Assembly: GCA_964513565.1 (NCBI GenBank)
Contig: CAZENE010000007.1
Location: forward strand, 33,828-97,827
Length of the DNA stretch: 64,000 bases
Source of the DNA: Delta-02 sp964513565
GTDB lineage: Bacteria; Desulfobacterota; Syntrophorhabdia; Syntrophorhabdales; Syntrophorhabdaceae
Direction: 5' to 3'
Part shown: positions 1-9,164 of the stretch, one piece after another
Layout: each line of letters begins with the position of its first letter
How positions within the stretch are numbered: position 1 is the first letter of the stretch
Program-made: the position numbers and the translations under genes
Notes under the pieces: generated by a model
The model's input: the letters and a program-made list of their open reading frames with translations, nothing else
What the model was told of the DNA's origin: nothing
Databases searched by the model: none

Positions 1-1989
1 TTCAACTCTGCGATGGCCCTCTACAAAAAAACAGGTGAACCTGTCGGACAGGGCGACATCCGTATAACCCTCGGCGAGATATATCTCGAAAAAGGAAACA
101 GAATGGGGGCCCTGGATATGTTCCGGGAAGCGCTCCGCCTTCTCAAGGCGGCCAACTCGATCGTTGACCAGGGACATGCCTATCAGGGGATCGGTGACGT
201 TTTCTTTTCAGCGGCGGATTTCGAACGGGCTGATGAGAATTACAGCCTTGCCCTCGATCTCTACGGACAGATGCAGGATACGGGGTCACAGGGTTTGACC
301 CTTTTAAAAAAAGCTGCTCTTGCAGGCCGTAGAAACGACTTCAAGGAGGCGATGCGCCTTTATGATTCGGGACTTGCCAGGCTCGAACAGGTAAGGGCCC
401 AGACCGCATTCTCGGAACTTAAAAAAAGCTACATGGAGAAAATATACGATCAATACGAAGGTGCGGCATTGTATATGCTCGAGAACGACCAAGGCGAAAA
501 GGCTTTTCAATACATCGAAGCGATGAAAGCCCGGGTGTTCCTCGACCAGCTCGCCGAGGCCAGGGTAAACCTCGAAAAAGGCATCGATCCCGATATGAGA
601 AGGCAGCGCGACCTCCTGGAGGATGAGGCCCTGATGCTGAGGAAGCGGCTTATCGAGGAAAATCAGGCGAGGCGCACCGATACAAAAGTCGTCGTGCAGC
701 TGAAACATGACCTGGCCGCCGCACAGAAAAAGCTTGACGCTTTGCGACGGGAGATCCGTTACAAAAACCCTCTTTATGCCTCCGTGCAATATCCCCAACC
801 CATATCAGCGAAAGCTCTCCGGGAAAATGTCCTCAAGGAAAACGAGGTCCTGCTTGAATACTTTCTGGCCAAAAAAAGTGTTTATTGCCTTGCGCTGGGA
901 AAAAAAGATTTAAAGATCATCAAACTACCCGGCAACTATACCGGGATCATAAACAGCGTTCAGAAACTCCTCGGCAATATCCGGGCATATCAGCATGGCG
1001 AGCAACTCCGCGACGATCTTCCGCGCGAACTTTACGCGGTCCTCGTTAAGCCGGCCGAGCAATACATTGACGGAAAAACGATTATAATAGCCCCCCACGG
1101 GATACTGGCATACCTGCCCTTCGAGGTGCTCGCAGACGAACGGAACGGAGGGAGTATATTTCTGGCCGAAAAATACCCGGTAATCTATATTCAATCAGGT
1201 ACCGTCTTTGGGGTATTAAGGAGCCGCCATGCCACCGATAATGCGGCGGACGCGTTTGTCGGTTTCGGTGATCCCGTATACGATCTGCAGGAATATCTTA
1301 CAGGGGCTGAAGCTAAACCGAATGAGGCGAAAACCCCGATGAACCGGGACGCCTCCGGCGGGGACTTCACGCCGGGCGCCTGCCTCGTGAAAAATACGTA
1401 CCTGCGGTCGGGCGGGACGCTTGTCTCTCTGAAGGGGACGGCTGAAGAGATCGAGGCCATAGGATCAATGTGTAAAAAGGCAGGGATCAGGCATCAGATA
1501 TATCTCAGGATGGACGCCCGTGAAGAAAATGCGAAATCTCCCGAAATGGGTCAATTCTCATATGTCCATTTTTCTGCGCACGGGATCCTCAAACCGGGTT
1601 TCCAGGCAATAGCGCTAAGCCAGTTGCCATCGGAAAAAGAAGATGGTTTCCTTACCCTTGGCGAGATCATGAATATCAGGTTGAATGCAAAGCTTGTAGC
1701 CCTTTCAGCATGCGAGACAGGCCTCGGGGATACAAGCAAGGCCGAGGGAGTGACCGGGCTCACCCGCGCGGTCATGTATGCCGGGAGCCCTGCCGCACTG
1801 GTAAGCCTGTGGAGCGTCGCTGATGAGCCGACCCGGGACCTGATGACCCGATTTTACGAAGGGTTGATCCTCAAGGGGATGTCGAAGACCGATGCACTTC
1901 GCGCGGCAAAGATCTCCCTCCTCAAAGATAGAGAAACCGGCTTCAATCATCCCTTCTTCTGGTCGGCGTTTGTGATGTATGGAGAATAA
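1..1989 (+). CDS. TPR-CHAT caspase-like protein (5' end outside window)
   Basis: The frame is open to the left edge, so the first in-window Met (13) is probably internal. Residues numbered from that Met: TPR-like helical repeats at about 10-170 (A-x-x-x-Y/F patterns), a charged coiled coil at about 195-250, and a C-terminal CHAT domain at about 340-658. The CHAT catalytic dyad is visible as His523 in FSAHG and Cys567 in LSACETG, followed by the family's G-[LV]-x-R-A and SLWSV blocks. CHAT domains are caspase/separase-like cysteine peptidases; TPRs usually bind the partner or activator. The target is unknown: upstream neighbours are not visible and the downstream gene is convergent. Assignment to the family is firm; peptidase activity is inferred from the intact dyad. 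Confidence 0.9.
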   Translation, partial: FNSAMALYKKTGEPVGQGDIRITLGEIYLEKGNRMGALDMFREALRLLKAANSIVDQGHAYQGIGDVFFSAADFERADENYSLALDLYGQMQDTGSQGLTLLKKAALAGRRNDFKEAMRLYDSGLARLEQVRAQTAFSELKKSYMEKIYDQYEGAALYMLENDQGEKAFQYIEAMKARVFLDQLAEARVNLEKGIDPDMRRQRDLLEDEALMLRKRLIEENQARRTDTKVVVQLKHDLAAAQKKLDALRREIRYKNPLYASVQYPQPISAKALRENVLKENEVLLEYFLAKKSVYCLALGKKDLKIIKLPGNYTGIINSVQKLLGNIRAYQHGEQLRDDLPRELYAVLVKPAEQYIDGKTIIIAPHGILAYLPFEVLADERNGGSIFLAEKYPVIYIQSGTVFGVLRSRHATDNAADAFVGFGDPVYDLQEYLTGAEAKPNEAKTPMNRDASGGDFTPGACLVKNTYLRSGGTLVSLKGTAEEIEAIGSMCKKAGIRHQIYLRMDAREENAKSPEMGQFSYVHFSAHGILKPGFQAIALSQLPSEKEDGFLTLGEIMNIRLNAKLVALSACETGLGDTSKAEGVTGLTRAVMYAGSPAALVSLWSVADEPTRDLMTRFYEGLILKGMSKTDALRAAKISLLKDRETGFNHPFFWSAFVMYGE

Positions 1990-1999
1990 CAGTGTAGTC

Positions 2000-2105
2000 C
2001 TGTGTTCTATGTTCTACGTTTGAAATTATTTTTCAACGTCAAACGGTCCCGCAATTCAGAATAAAAAACCAGACTATTCGCCTGGTTTTTTAACGTAGAA
2101 CACAG
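2000..2105. repeat. Heptamer inverted repeat, locus A, between convergent genes
   Basis: The left arm (2000-2020) and right arm (2092-2105) are inverted copies. The left arm contains one more 7-bp unit (gttctat) than the right, so the arms differ by exactly one heptamer. They enclose the terminator at 2063-2091 and lie between the stops of two convergent genes. Confidence 0.7.
2063..2091. terminator. Bidirectional intrinsic terminator
   Basis: A perfect 10-bp stem aaaaaaccag/ctggtttttt with a 9-nt loop. It has A-tract and T-tract ends, so it can stop transcription of both the CHAT gene (+) and the chemoreceptor gene (-). Confidence 0.85.
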
Positions 2106-2120
2106 AATCTGGAATGGTCC

Positions 2121-3704
2121 CTATTTGTATATTCCGCAGCCTACATATACATCGCCCGCGCGCTGGCAGTAGGTCATCTTTATCATGATCCTCCCGGTGA
2201 CAGGGTCGAGCCACTTATATTCGACCCAGCCTTTTCCTTTGCTCTTGGCGATCTCCGTTATTTCCCGCATAAAATACTTGCCGTCGGCGTCCTTAAGATC
2301 GAGCATGAATTTACCGACAAGTTTCTGATTCTGTCCGTGAGCCTCGGTATAACCTTCAATGGTATTGACGAAAACGTACAGTTCGCCCTTCACAAAACGG
2401 CCGTGGGGCTCCGACATTTCACGATACGCCTTTTGCTTATCACGGGAATTCTGGAGATAATCGGCAGCCTTTTCAACGAACGCCACTACCTCTTCCTTTG
2501 TCGTCGAAGATCTGTTCGAGGTCTGCTCCTGCAGTTTAAATTCATTTGCAAGCTTGGTAAGCTGCACCGACAGACTCGAAAGGTTCGATGAAGCCTCGGC
2601 ATTCTCGGCGATGCTTTTTGCCGCATTCTCCACGATCTTTGAGATCTTCTGGATGTTGTTGTTGATCTCGCTTGTCGTCGCGCTTTGCTCCTCCGAGGCG
2701 ACGGCTATCTGGTTGATCTGGGACCCCAGCGTGTTGATCTGGTGTAATATCTCTTTCAGTGCGTTTCCCGATTTCGCAGTTTCATTATTCCCGATCTCTA
2801 CCTCTTTTACCCCGCCTTCCATAGAGACAACGGCATTTTTCATTTCACTCTGCATAGTCTGTATCGTCTCACCGATCTGCTTCGTTGCGCCCGTTGTCCT
2901 CTCGGCCAGCTTGCGAACCTCGTCGGCAACGACCGCAAAACCCCTCCCATGCTCCCCGGCCCGGGCGGCCTCTATAGCAGCATTAAGCGCAAGCAGGTTC
3001 GTCTGCTCGGCAATATCATTAATGATGCCCGCGATCTCGCCGATCTGGTCCGAACGTTCGCCAAGCTTATGGATAATAAGGGCAGATTCCTTGACTGATT
3101 CGTCAATACGCCCCATGCTCCGGATGATCTCCTGTATAATGTTCTCGCCTGTCACCGCGGAATTATTGGCGATCTCCGAGCTTTTGGCCGCCGCGATGCA
3201 GTTGTTGGTTATTTCATTCGCTGTCGCCGACATCTCTTCGCTTGCGGTGGCTACCGACGTTATCTCGGTCACGATAACATCCGTTCCTTTCGCCATCTGG
3301 GTTGCCGTGGCGTCAAGCGTGTTGACCGCGAAAGATATCTGGCTGCTTGAATCGGCCACGCCGGAAAGTGCAGCGCTGACGCGATCGACGAAACCGTTGA
3401 AACTCTTTCCCATAGCCACAAATTCTCCGCCGGATGCACCTTCCATACGTTTCGTAAGGTCGCCTTGTGAAAGTCTCTCAAGCGATGTCTCGAGTTCCTT
3501 CAATGGGACTCGCATGGAGCTCGCGGTATAATAGCCGGCCGCCAGGGTCAAAACGATGCCCCCCCCGAGAATTATATAGAAAACCGTACCTGTTCCTGAT
3601 GAAGTGATCGACAACAGTCCGGCAGCACTGAGAAAAACCACCGCCATAGCGGGTGCGAAGAGCGCCCTTTGCGTTATTGATAATTTGTTCATAAATGTTC
3701 TCAC
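2121..3704 (-). CDS. Methyl-accepting chemotaxis protein with C-terminal single-Cache domain
   Basis: 527 residues. Two membrane segments (about 12-33 and 38-62) are separated by only a few residues, so there is essentially no periplasmic sensor. A HAMP-like segment (about 63-115) and the conserved MCP signalling hairpin follow; the hairpin contains DIAEQTNLLALNAAIEAARA and RGFAVVADEVRKLAERT. After residue about 405 comes a sCache_2-like domain with the typical blocks GELYVFV, DADGKYF, GWVEYKW and a YVGCGIYK end. The sensor would therefore be cytoplasmic. The GTG start is chosen because gaggggtt lies about 7 nt upstream; an ATG four codons later has no nearby ribosome site. It signals to CheA/CheW, which are not in the window. 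Confidence 0.9.
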   Translation of the reverse strand: MRTFMNKLSITQRALFAPAMAVVFLSAAGLLSITSSGTGTVFYIILGGGIVLTLAAGYYTASSMRVPLKELETSLERLSQGDLTKRMEGASGGEFVAMGKSFNGFVDRVSAALSGVADSSSQISFAVNTLDATATQMAKGTDVIVTEITSVATASEEMSATANEITNNCIAAAKSSEIANNSAVTGENIIQEIIRSMGRIDESVKESALIIHKLGERSDQIGEIAGIINDIAEQTNLLALNAAIEAARAGEHGRGFAVVADEVRKLAERTTGATKQIGETIQTMQSEMKNAVVSMEGGVKEVEIGNNETAKSGNALKEILHQINTLGSQINQIAVASEEQSATTSEINNNIQKISKIVENAAKSIAENAEASSNLSSLSVQLTKLANEFKLQEQTSNRSSTTKEEVVAFVEKAADYLQNSRDKQKAYREMSEPHGRFVKGELYVFVNTIEGYTEAHGQNQKLVGKFMLDLKDADGKYFMREITEIAKSKGKGWVEYKWLDPVTGRIMIKMTYCQRAGDVYVGCGIYK

Positions 3705-3782
3705 TTTAACCCCTCCACAAGTGAAATTCCTTTTAAACTCTTATCGTCGCCGGGGGGAAAAAGTTAAGAAAAAAGAAAACAC

Positions 3783-4730
3783 TTACTGTTTTTTAACGCA
3801 AAAGGCGACAGAGTCCTTTTTTGCCTGAGACAGACGCTCGGCTTCTTCCCTGTCGGTCACGCTCAGGATGACCCTGTCAAACGGTTTTATGTGGGCCAGC
3901 TTGTCGAGGTCCACATCAATCAAAACGGCCAGGCGGGCATAGCCGCCGATTGTTCTCTCCAAGCAATTTATGATTGGAAAGCCATCGGGTGGTACCTGTA
4001 TCGTACCCGGCAGTATACCCTCGGATATTATGCTTTGTTCCGCCTCTGGAATGAACTTGACCTCAGGGCCCTCGAGACGGATACCTGTTCTGTTAAGGCG
4101 CGAGGAAGCTTTGAAAAGAAGGCCCTCATTCCTGTCAGACAGAAAGCTCACAGATGCCGGATGAAAGCGGTCGGTTTCGGGTCCCGCGAGCACCCTCAGG
4201 ATGTGGGGCTCGCGCATAGAGGGTATCAGTTCGCCGGGAACGCTGGTATGTTCAACGGGACCGTAGAATTCACTGAATTTCAGCACATCCCCTTTCATGA
4301 GCGGTCGGCCCAGAAATCCCCCGAACCTGCATTCAAGGTTGGTTGAGTAACTGCCCATCACCGGGTTCACATCGATGAGCCCCGAAAAGCCGACATAATA
4401 CCGGAAACCTTCCAAAACTTCCGACACCTTTAAAATACTCCCTTTCGGCGCAATAACATGAGACCACGGCTCGACCGGCACATCATCGAGGGCTGCCCTG
4501 ACCCGCGCCCCGGTGATGGCAAAGGCAACCGCCTCCGAGAACCCGAGTGTAAGATCATTGCCCATTACTTCGAGGACCGGCGCAGAACCTGGGTTACCGA
4601 GAAGATACCGGGCCATGCCCATGGCGAAACGGTCGAGGCCGGAAGACGGCGGGACACCGATATAGCCGTACCCGAACCTGCCGTCATCGACGATTACCGC
4701 AAGAAAAGCTGGATTGATGACGGTTATCAT
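3783..4730 (-). CDS. pxpC: 5-oxoprolinase subunit PxpC (biotin-dependent carboxyltransferase-like, AHS2)
   Basis: 315 residues, full length for the KipA/AHS2 family. The N-terminal block with GRFGYGYIGVPPSSGLDRFA and a later G-S-Y-S-T-N-L segment are family hallmarks. With PxpA and PxpB it forms the bacterial ATP-dependent 5-oxoprolinase, turning pyroglutamate into glutamate in the cytoplasm. It is last of three co-oriented genes: its ATG overlaps the pxpB stop by 4 nt, indicating translational coupling. Before 5-oxoprolinase activity was shown, such genes were annotated as allophanate hydrolase subunit 2 or KipA; the adjacent pxpA makes 5-oxoprolinase much more likely. Confidence 0.9.
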   Translation of the reverse strand: MITVINPAFLAVIVDDGRFGYGYIGVPPSSGLDRFAMGMARYLLGNPGSAPVLEVMGNDLTLGFSEAVAFAITGARVRAALDDVPVEPWSHVIAPKGSILKVSEVLEGFRYYVGFSGLIDVNPVMGSYSTNLECRFGGFLGRPLMKGDVLKFSEFYGPVEHTSVPGELIPSMREPHILRVLAGPETDRFHPASVSFLSDRNEGLLFKASSRLNRTGIRLEGPEVKFIPEAEQSIISEGILPGTIQVPPDGFPIINCLERTIGGYARLAVLIDVDLDKLAHIKPFDRVILSVTDREEAERLSQAKKDSVAFCVKKQ

Positions 4731-5368
4731 ACCCGGACAAACCTCACGGTATCCCCAAAATTAAGAAGGCTGTAGGGAGGCCTTCTATGGTCGAAAAGCC
4801 GTATCATCGTCCTGCCGATGATACGCCAGCCCGCAGGTGATTCAAAAGGATAGACGCCGGTCTGGAGCTGTGCGATACCGACAGAACCCTGGGGCACTTT
4901 AAGGACCGGGGTGGCCTGCCTTGGCACAAACAACCTTTTGTCGAGTGGCCCGAGATAGGGGAAACCCGGCATGAAGCCTACAGCGTAGACGCGGTATACT
5001 GCTGCACAGTGGATCTCGACGACCTCTTCCGGCGAAAGCCCGGAGTAAGAACAGACAAAATCCATGTCCGGACCGTAATCACCACCGTACCGTACGGGGA
5101 TCTCCAGCCGCTCTCCATCAGGCAACGCCATATCGGCCGCATTTATTTCACAATTCTCGATGAACTCGCAAAGCTCGTCATACCCGAGCCGTGCGTTGTC
5201 AAAATGAATGAGGCATGTCCTGAAGGAAGGAATAATATCTCTTACTCCCGGCATTCTCTGCGATCTGACATAAAGGAAAAAACGACGGACCATCTCATGG
5301 GTGGCCTCATCGAGGGTGTCCCCAAAAATGATCCTGACGCCTGATTCTCCGTAGCGTTCCCTAATCAT
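4727..5368 (-). CDS. pxpB: 5-oxoprolinase subunit PxpB (KipI/AHS1 family)
   Basis: 213 residues. It carries the AHS1 signature GFMPGFPYLGPL, then the basic RQATP block, VPQGSVGIA and the SPAGWRIIGRT stretch. It pairs with PxpC to form the catalytic/ATP-using part of 5-oxoprolinase. It starts 12 nt after the pxpA stop and overlaps pxpC by 4 nt, so the three are one transcription unit. The same family includes KipI, an inhibitor of the Bacillus kinase KinA, but no sporulation gene is nearby. Confidence 0.9.
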   Translation of the reverse strand: MIRERYGESGVRIIFGDTLDEATHEMVRRFFLYVRSQRMPGVRDIIPSFRTCLIHFDNARLGYDELCEFIENCEINAADMALPDGERLEIPVRYGGDYGPDMDFVCSYSGLSPEEVVEIHCAAVYRVYAVGFMPGFPYLGPLDKRLFVPRQATPVLKVPQGSVGIAQLQTGVYPFESPAGWRIIGRTMIRLFDHRRPPYSLLNFGDTVRFVRV

Positions 5369-5380
5369 AGAGGTCTGATT

Positions 5381-6151
5381 TCAGGCACTCAAGGCCTTTA
5401 TCCTTATTCCTTCTTGTTGAGAGCCCTCCCGGATAAGCGAGGCCGCCCTGATGCTTCCAGCGTTGTCGCCATGGATGCAGAGTGTATCGATCTCAAGATC
5501 GATCCGGCTCCCGCTCACGGTCGTGACCCCGCGATCCCTGACCATCACAAGCGCCCGCTGCGCTATTGTATCGGGATCCGTGATAACGGCATCAGGAAAT
5601 TTTCTCGGCAGCAGCATCCCCTTATCCGTATATGCCCGGTCCGGGAACGCTTCGAGCGCAAGCCTGATGCCGTATGACGCGCATGATCGCTTCAATATCG
5701 CCGATTCGACAGTTGCCAGCGTAATGAAAATTAGGTCGCCGAACGTCGCCTGCACTGTTCGCGCAATATCAAGAAACAGGCTCTCCTTTTTCAGGGCATA
5801 ATGATACAGGGCACCATGAAGCTTTACATGCTGGAGGGGCATCCCGAAATGGTCCGTGAATGCCTTGAGGGCGCCTACCTGGTACATAACGCTATCGACG
5901 ATCTCATCGTCAGACATGTCGAGCTGGCGCCGGCCGAAACCAGCGAGGTCCGGATAACCCGGATGGGCGCCCGCCATCACATTATGTTCCCTGCACAGGA
6001 GGACCGTTTTTTTCATTACGCCCGGATCGGACGCATGCATGCCGCACGCAATATTCGCCGAAGATATGTATCGTATCACCTCGGCATCATTGCCGATTGT
6101 ATAGGCCCCGAAGGACTCGCCCATGTCGCAGTTGAGGTCAATAGCCAGCAT
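5381..6151 (-). CDS. pxpA: 5-oxoprolinase subunit PxpA (LamB/YcsF family)
   Basis: 256 residues from the chosen start. The N-terminus IDLNCDMGES and the SANIACGMHASDP block are diagnostic of the LamB/YcsF TIM-barrel-like family. The open frame extends 14 codons further upstream (to 6193), but family members begin two or three residues before IDLNCD, so the ATG at 6151 is preferred; neither start has a convincing ribosome site. First gene of pxpA-pxpB-pxpC, so the promoter should lie between 6152 and the divergent gene starting near 6279. Confidence 0.9.
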   Translation of the reverse strand: MLAIDLNCDMGESFGAYTIGNDAEVIRYISSANIACGMHASDPGVMKKTVLLCREHNVMAGAHPGYPDLAGFGRRQLDMSDDEIVDSVMYQVGALKAFTDHFGMPLQHVKLHGALYHYALKKESLFLDIARTVQATFGDLIFITLATVESAILKRSCASYGIRLALEAFPDRAYTDKGMLLPRKFPDAVITDPDTIAQRALVMVRDRGVTTVSGSRIDLEIDTLCIHGDNAGSIRAASLIREGSQQEGIRIKALSA

Positions 6152-6278
6152 GGGGACATTGTAGCATCTTTTTATTTTTCCGTCATCACGCATCGCCCGG
6201 TTCGCAATGCCGAAAATGAATCAAAGGCGAGGCTGCATCACTTTACAAGCGTACGCCGTTTTGCTATGTTTTGAAACG

Positions 6279-6641
6279 ATGACAGCAAGAAAGGCAAAAA
6301 AGACCGTCAATGCCCATTCGGATAGATCGCGAACCAGGCGATTTTTGTTTCTCTGGGTCCCCGTCATCTGCCTTGTCCTTATCGGTGTATACGCTTCGGC
6401 CCTCGATCCTCCGAGGCCGACGGGCAGGACCATCAAGGGGACCGTTATCGAGATAAAGAGGACTAGTAAACAGCCGATGTCGGTTTTATACAGGATCAAA
6501 CTGGAAACCGGTGAGGATGTCGAGATCGAGGTACCCGAGAAGAAAAAACCCGCAGGGAGCGAGGTCGTGGTTGAAGAATTTTCATCCTTACTTCTGAAAA
6601 ACAAACGATACGAGGTTAAAACCGCAGCAAACAGGCCCTAA
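6279..6641 (+). CDS. Small single-pass membrane protein, function unknown
   Basis: About 120 residues from this start (the frame is open back to 6207, so the start is uncertain; no clear ribosome site at either). A basic N-terminus is followed by one membrane segment (about 22-41), a proline-rich linker (DPPRPTGR) and a beta-rich soluble tail of about 70 residues ending in Lys-rich strands. No family recognised. Its stop overlaps the convergent ligD stop by 4 nt. Confidence 0.55.
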   Translation: MTARKAKKTVNAHSDRSRTRRFLFLWVPVICLVLIGVYASALDPPRPTGRTIKGTVIEIKRTSKQPMSVLYRIKLETGEDVEIEVPEKKKPAGSEVVVEEFSSLLLKNKRYEVKTAANRP

Positions 6642-8257
6642 AGGCTGTCTCGAACCCCCTCAACTTCAACGAGCGGTTTTTCGCGGGCCACTTCACGCGG
6701 GGACTTATCTTGGCGCAGCCCGACAAAGGTAGGCTGGCGCATGAGGCCTTCGTTGGTCCAGCCATGGAAAAACACCTCGCAAACGATCTCAGGTTCCACC
6801 CATTTTACCGGCCTGTTTGTCTTCGGTTTGACCTTGAAGGGGGATGTCTTGCGGACAAGAGGTTCAAGTTTTTCCCGTATCCCGGAAAGGGTTTTTTCGC
6901 TGAAGCCCCCTCCCGTATGACCTATGTAGACAAGGTCGTCGCCTTCATACACCCCCAGGACAAGGGCTCCGAAATACCTCCGTATCCCGCCCGGTTCCGT
7001 AAACCCGCCGATGACCGCTTCCTGGGTCATCCTTGATTTCACCTTGAGCCACTGCAGGCTTCTCTTGCCCACCTGGTAGACGCTGCGGGAATGCTTGGCG
7101 ACCAGTCCTTCGAGCCCTTTTTCTTTTACAATGTCGAAGAATACCACCCCGTCCCGGGCGATGTGGTCTGTATACCGGATCCCGGGAAGTGACGGGAGCA
7201 CCCTCTTGAGGATCTCCTTCCTCCTGATAAGAGGAAGATTCATGAGGTCATGCCCGTCGAGATAAATAAGGTCGAAAACATAGTAGATAAGATGTCCTTT
7301 TTTCGACCGGCGATAATCCTGAAGCATATGGAAATCGGGATAGCCGGCATCGTCGACGACTACGATCTCCCCATCGAGCACGGCCTCGAACCGTATCTTT
7401 CTCAATGATTCATATATGGCGGGAAACTTGTCGCTCAGGGACAACAAATTACGGGAATAAAGCGATACATCCCCATCATGTATCTCGGCGATCGCCCGGT
7501 AGCCATCCCATTTAACCTCGTAGATCCATTCTTCGTCATTGAACGGCTCCTTGATAAGCGTGGCGAGCATCGGTTTTATACGGTGCGGCATATCGGCGGA
7601 TGGGGCATCGGAAAGGTCCTCGAACTCGGAAGCCTCTTCCCTGCGGATACGCTCGATCCTCCTGCGCTTGGGCGCCGTTTCGGGATCATCGTGTGACACG
7701 TCCTCAAGCGTCCGGTCGGACACGACGGAGCGATTGTCCCGAGCTATGTTGCCGCCCACCGCCCCGGCATCTTTTTTCTTTATCAGGAGCCAGGACCGCG
7801 GGTCCTTGCCCGTTTTAACGAGGGCGAATTGGCCATGCAGTTTTTCTCCTTCAAGGACGAATTTCAGGTTGCCCTTGCGTAAGCCTTCTTCAAGCAGGCT
7901 TTCACTCGCCTTCCCGGTTTCGTCGTCCGGGTGCCGCCAGTACCCTTTGTCCCAGATGATCACATTGCCCGCACCGTAGTTCCCCTCGGGAATGACGCCC
8001 TCAAAGTCCTTGTAATCGTACGGATGGTCCTCGACCATCATAGCCAGCCGCTTGACATCGGGGTCAAGCGACGGCCCTTTTGGCACTGCCCAGCTTTTCA
8101 GGACCCCGTCAAGTTCGAGTCTTAAGTCATAGTGCAAGGCGCGTGCGGCATGTTTGTGAACCACGTAGACAAGCCGGTTTCCCTTGTGAAGAGGCCCAGG
8201 CGGCGGCTCAGGTGTTTCGTCGAATTTTCGTTTGGATGTATAGTCTTTCAGTGCCAT
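6638..8257 (-). CDS. ligD: LigD-type 3'-phosphoesterase / ATP-dependent DNA ligase
   Basis: 539 residues. The N-terminal phosphoesterase domain (about 1-165) keeps the expected catalytic set: HKH at 34-36, LHYDLR at 41-46, the WAVPKGPS block and VEDHPYDY at 75-82. A charged linker (about 165-225) joins it to the ligase domain; the nucleotidyl lysine is K249 in EVKWDGYR and the C-terminal OB fold extends to the end. It trims 3' ends and seals breaks in Ku-dependent end joining. The polymerase domain found fused in Pseudomonas LigD is here a separate gene one base pair upstream. Last gene of the ku-ku-pol-lig operon. Confidence 0.95.
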   Translation of the reverse strand: MALKDYTSKRKFDETPEPPPGPLHKGNRLVYVVHKHAARALHYDLRLELDGVLKSWAVPKGPSLDPDVKRLAMMVEDHPYDYKDFEGVIPEGNYGAGNVIIWDKGYWRHPDDETGKASESLLEEGLRKGNLKFVLEGEKLHGQFALVKTGKDPRSWLLIKKKDAGAVGGNIARDNRSVVSDRTLEDVSHDDPETAPKRRRIERIRREEASEFEDLSDAPSADMPHRIKPMLATLIKEPFNDEEWIYEVKWDGYRAIAEIHDGDVSLYSRNLLSLSDKFPAIYESLRKIRFEAVLDGEIVVVDDAGYPDFHMLQDYRRSKKGHLIYYVFDLIYLDGHDLMNLPLIRRKEILKRVLPSLPGIRYTDHIARDGVVFFDIVKEKGLEGLVAKHSRSVYQVGKRSLQWLKVKSRMTQEAVIGGFTEPGGIRRYFGALVLGVYEGDDLVYIGHTGGGFSEKTLSGIREKLEPLVRKTSPFKVKPKTNRPVKWVEPEIVCEVFFHGWTNEGLMRQPTFVGLRQDKSPREVAREKPLVEVEGVRDSL

Positions 8258-8258
8258 A

Positions 8259-9164
8259 TTATAAATAGGGAAGCTTCTGTTTTCTGTTCAGAACCTCGGC
8301 AAAGAGATCGCCGTGCTTTTCAGCCCGTTCTACCGCCTGGGAAAACAGGAATTGGAAACCCACGGGGTCTCCCCGCATTGCGATCCTGTCAACCTCGTCC
8401 CACGTAAGAGGCGCCGAGACGATTGGCTTCGGCGCCGCCCTGAGGGAATACACACAAACGGTCGTGTTCGGCGTTCCATTCTGGGCCCAGTTGATAAATA
8501 TCTTGCCTTTTCTCATATCCTTCGCCATCACGGACGTGACATTGTCGGGGTAATTCCGCTGCATTACCTCTGCCACAGTGCGCGAAAATCTCTTCGTATC
8601 GTTAAACGTCACGCCCGTGTCATTCAGAGGTACATAAACGTGAAGACCTTTCTTGCCAGACGTCTTCGGGTATGAATCCAGCTTGAGGTCGCCAAGCACG
8701 CTGCGGAGCACGAATGCAACGTGCGCGCAGTCAAGGATATCCATCCCTTCGCCGGGATCGAGGTCAAACACCATAAAATCGGGCGTCCCCGGGCTCGATG
8801 CCCGCGCCATCGGGACGTGCAGTTCCAGCGATGCGAGATTACCCACCCAGATCAGGGTGTCAAGGTCATTCACGAGGCATACCGTCATCTTGTCCCCGCT
8901 CGACCGAGGCACATCGGCGGTCTTGATCCACGAGGGGCGATGGCGGGGACAACGTTTCTCAAAGAAGAAATCCCCTTCAATGCCGTTTGGATATCGTTTG
9001 AGAGTTAATGCGCGATCTTTAAGATGAGGCAGGATATACGGTGAGATCCTTCGATAGTATTCCAGAATATCGGCCTTGGTAAAGCCGAACGCCGGATAAA
9101 GGTCTTTGTCCAGGTTTGAAAGCGACAGGCTTTTCTCTCCGATACGGGCAATCATCTTTTTCAT
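8259..9164 (-). CDS. ligD: LigD-type end-joining DNA polymerase (archaeo-eukaryotic primase fold)
   Basis: 301 residues, a free-standing POL domain. Motif I is intact (Asp134 and Asp136 in FDLDPG) and motif II is intact (Ser169 and His175 in TSGKKGLH). Motif III reads KIFINWAQN: Asn225 (AAC, plus-strand 8490-8492) stands where LigD polymerases normally have the third metal-binding Asp ([IV]D[WYF]). The following YSLRA block is normal. The family fills gaps and prefers ribonucleotides at Ku-bound ends. The ATG overlaps the ku stop by 4 nt. The fold assignment is firm; catalytic competence is open because of Asn225. Confidence 0.93.
   Translation of the reverse strand: MKKMIARIGEKSLSLSNLDKDLYPAFGFTKADILEYYRRISPYILPHLKDRALTLKRYPNGIEGDFFFEKRCPRHRPSWIKTADVPRSSGDKMTVCLVNDLDTLIWVGNLASLELHVPMARASSPGTPDFMVFDLDPGEGMDILDCAHVAFVLRSVLGDLKLDSYPKTSGKKGLHVYVPLNDTGVTFNDTKRFSRTVAEVMQRNYPDNVTSVMAKDMRKGKIFINWAQNGTPNTTVCVYSLRAAPKPIVSAPLTWDEVDRIAMRGDPVGFQFLFSQAVERAEKHGDLFAEVLNRKQKLPYL

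Noticed and set aside
2554..3531. 325-codon frame antisense to the chemoreceptor
   Set aside because: Shadow of the real gene; Ser/Ile-rich composition typical of antisense to a helical chemoreceptor.
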